The notes below the pieces were generated by a model. The model was not told the origin of the DNA and made no database searches. It saw only the letters and a program-made list of their open reading frames with translations. The position numbers and the translations under genes were made by a program. DNA of 64,000 nucleotides from Agarophyton chilense (taxonomy: Eukaryota; Rhodophyta; Florideophyceae; Gracilariales; Gracilariaceae): assembly GCA_030374765.1 (NCBI GenBank), contig JARGXX010000025.1, forward strand, positions 806,001-870,000. The letters run 5' to 3'. Shown here in pieces: positions 63,889 through 64,000 of this stretch (position 1 is its first letter; each line of letters begins with the position of its first letter).

Positions 63889-64000
63889 TCACAACGTGAG
63901 CGCAGGTTAGGTAAAGGAAAAGGAAGAAGAGGGGGAAAAGACGAGAAGAAGAGAAAAATAAAAGAACAGAAACAAAGGAAGGTAGTCAGCCTTGACAATT
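63889..64000 (-). repeat. Copia A5 LTR, partial at window edge
   Basis: The first 112 bases match the complement of the family A LTR end (TCACAACGTGAGCGCAGG onward), with one base difference noticed (AAAGAACAG for AAAGAAGAG). It is either another full A element or a solo LTR; the window ends before this can be told. The preceding bases are GTGTC, a candidate target copy. Confidence 0.9.

Larger units (their letters stand above)
54820..64000 (-). mobile_element. Copia B2: minus-strand B element, partial and interrupted
   Basis: The 3' LTR is at 54820-55506, the pol C terminus at 55507-55696 and more of pol at 62259-63888. A4 (with GATAT duplication) and A5 interrupt it. The rest, including protease, Gag and 5' LTR, lies past the window edge. 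Two nonsense changes show it is inactive. The five bases before the LTR are TCAAT (54815-54819); the matching copy should lie outside the window. Confidence 0.93.

Noticed and set aside
1-64000. A host defence, biosynthetic or other new gene system
   Set aside because: Nearly all coding sequence is accounted for by LTR retrotransposons. The new-looking signals here are in transposon architecture and RNA or DNA elements, not in a gene cluster.

Overview
The window is a eukaryotic retrotransposon nest. I recognise no housekeeping gene, rRNA, tRNA, operon or CRISPR array. An oomycete (Phytophthora- or downy-mildew-like) genome is my best guess, from the style of the Ty1/copia and Ty3/gypsy polyproteins, the intron-free single-ORF copia elements, and a B-family LTR with a TATA box followed by a TCATTCC...CAACCTTTCC stretch that resembles the oomycete initiator. 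This is inference, because no species-specific gene is present.

Layout. (1) 1-1840: unassigned sequence with one unrecognised 268-codon ORF. (2) About 1841-8381: a decayed minus-strand Ty3/gypsy element (gypsy-3), with an AT-rich foldback element inserted at 7631-7921. (3) 8382-9151: mostly unassigned, with a short ORF holding one membrane segment. (4) 9152-16276: a decayed plus-strand gypsy element (gypsy-1). (5) 16277-54819: a second element of the same family (gypsy-2), sharing the LTR at 16277 with gypsy-1 and split by later insertions. Its pieces (gag, protease, RT, RNase H) lie at 17157-18306, 24865-25385, 44440-46468, 47158-47772 and 54284-54819. (6) 54820-63888: a minus-strand B-family copia element (B2), itself interrupted twice.

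The insertions fall into two copia families. Family A has 674-bp LTRs and a 1433-codon polyprotein. Copies are A1 (18307-24864, minus, one frameshift), a tandem pair A2-A3 (28433-40872, plus, both intact, sharing the middle LTR), A4 (55697-62253, minus, intact) and the start of A5 (63889 to the edge). An older relative, A-prime (47773-54283), has an in-frame stop, a YVDE in place of YVDD, and a deleted primer-binding site. Family B has LTRs of about 688 bp and a 1341-codon polyprotein. Copies are B1 (25386-44439, carrying A2-A3 inside its ORF), a solo LTR (46469-47157) and B2. Five-base target duplications were found for A1, A2-A3, A4, B1, the solo LTR and (one mismatch) A-prime, so the order of insertion can be read: gypsy-2 first, then A-prime, the B copies, and last the A elements, whose paired LTRs look identical.

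How the parts work: each copia ORF encodes Gag with a CCHC knuckle, an aspartic protease, a zinc-binding plus DDE integrase, reverse transcriptase and RNase H. Reverse transcription is probably primed from the anticodon region of initiator tRNA-Met (site GGTTATGGGCCCAG directly after the LTR) and finished from a purine tract directly before the 3' LTR. The most notable signals are the tandem element flanked by one target duplication, the TG...GA LTR ends of family A, a U3 block shared by families A and B, and a leader segment shared by both families in which short hairpins are kept while their stem sequences change.
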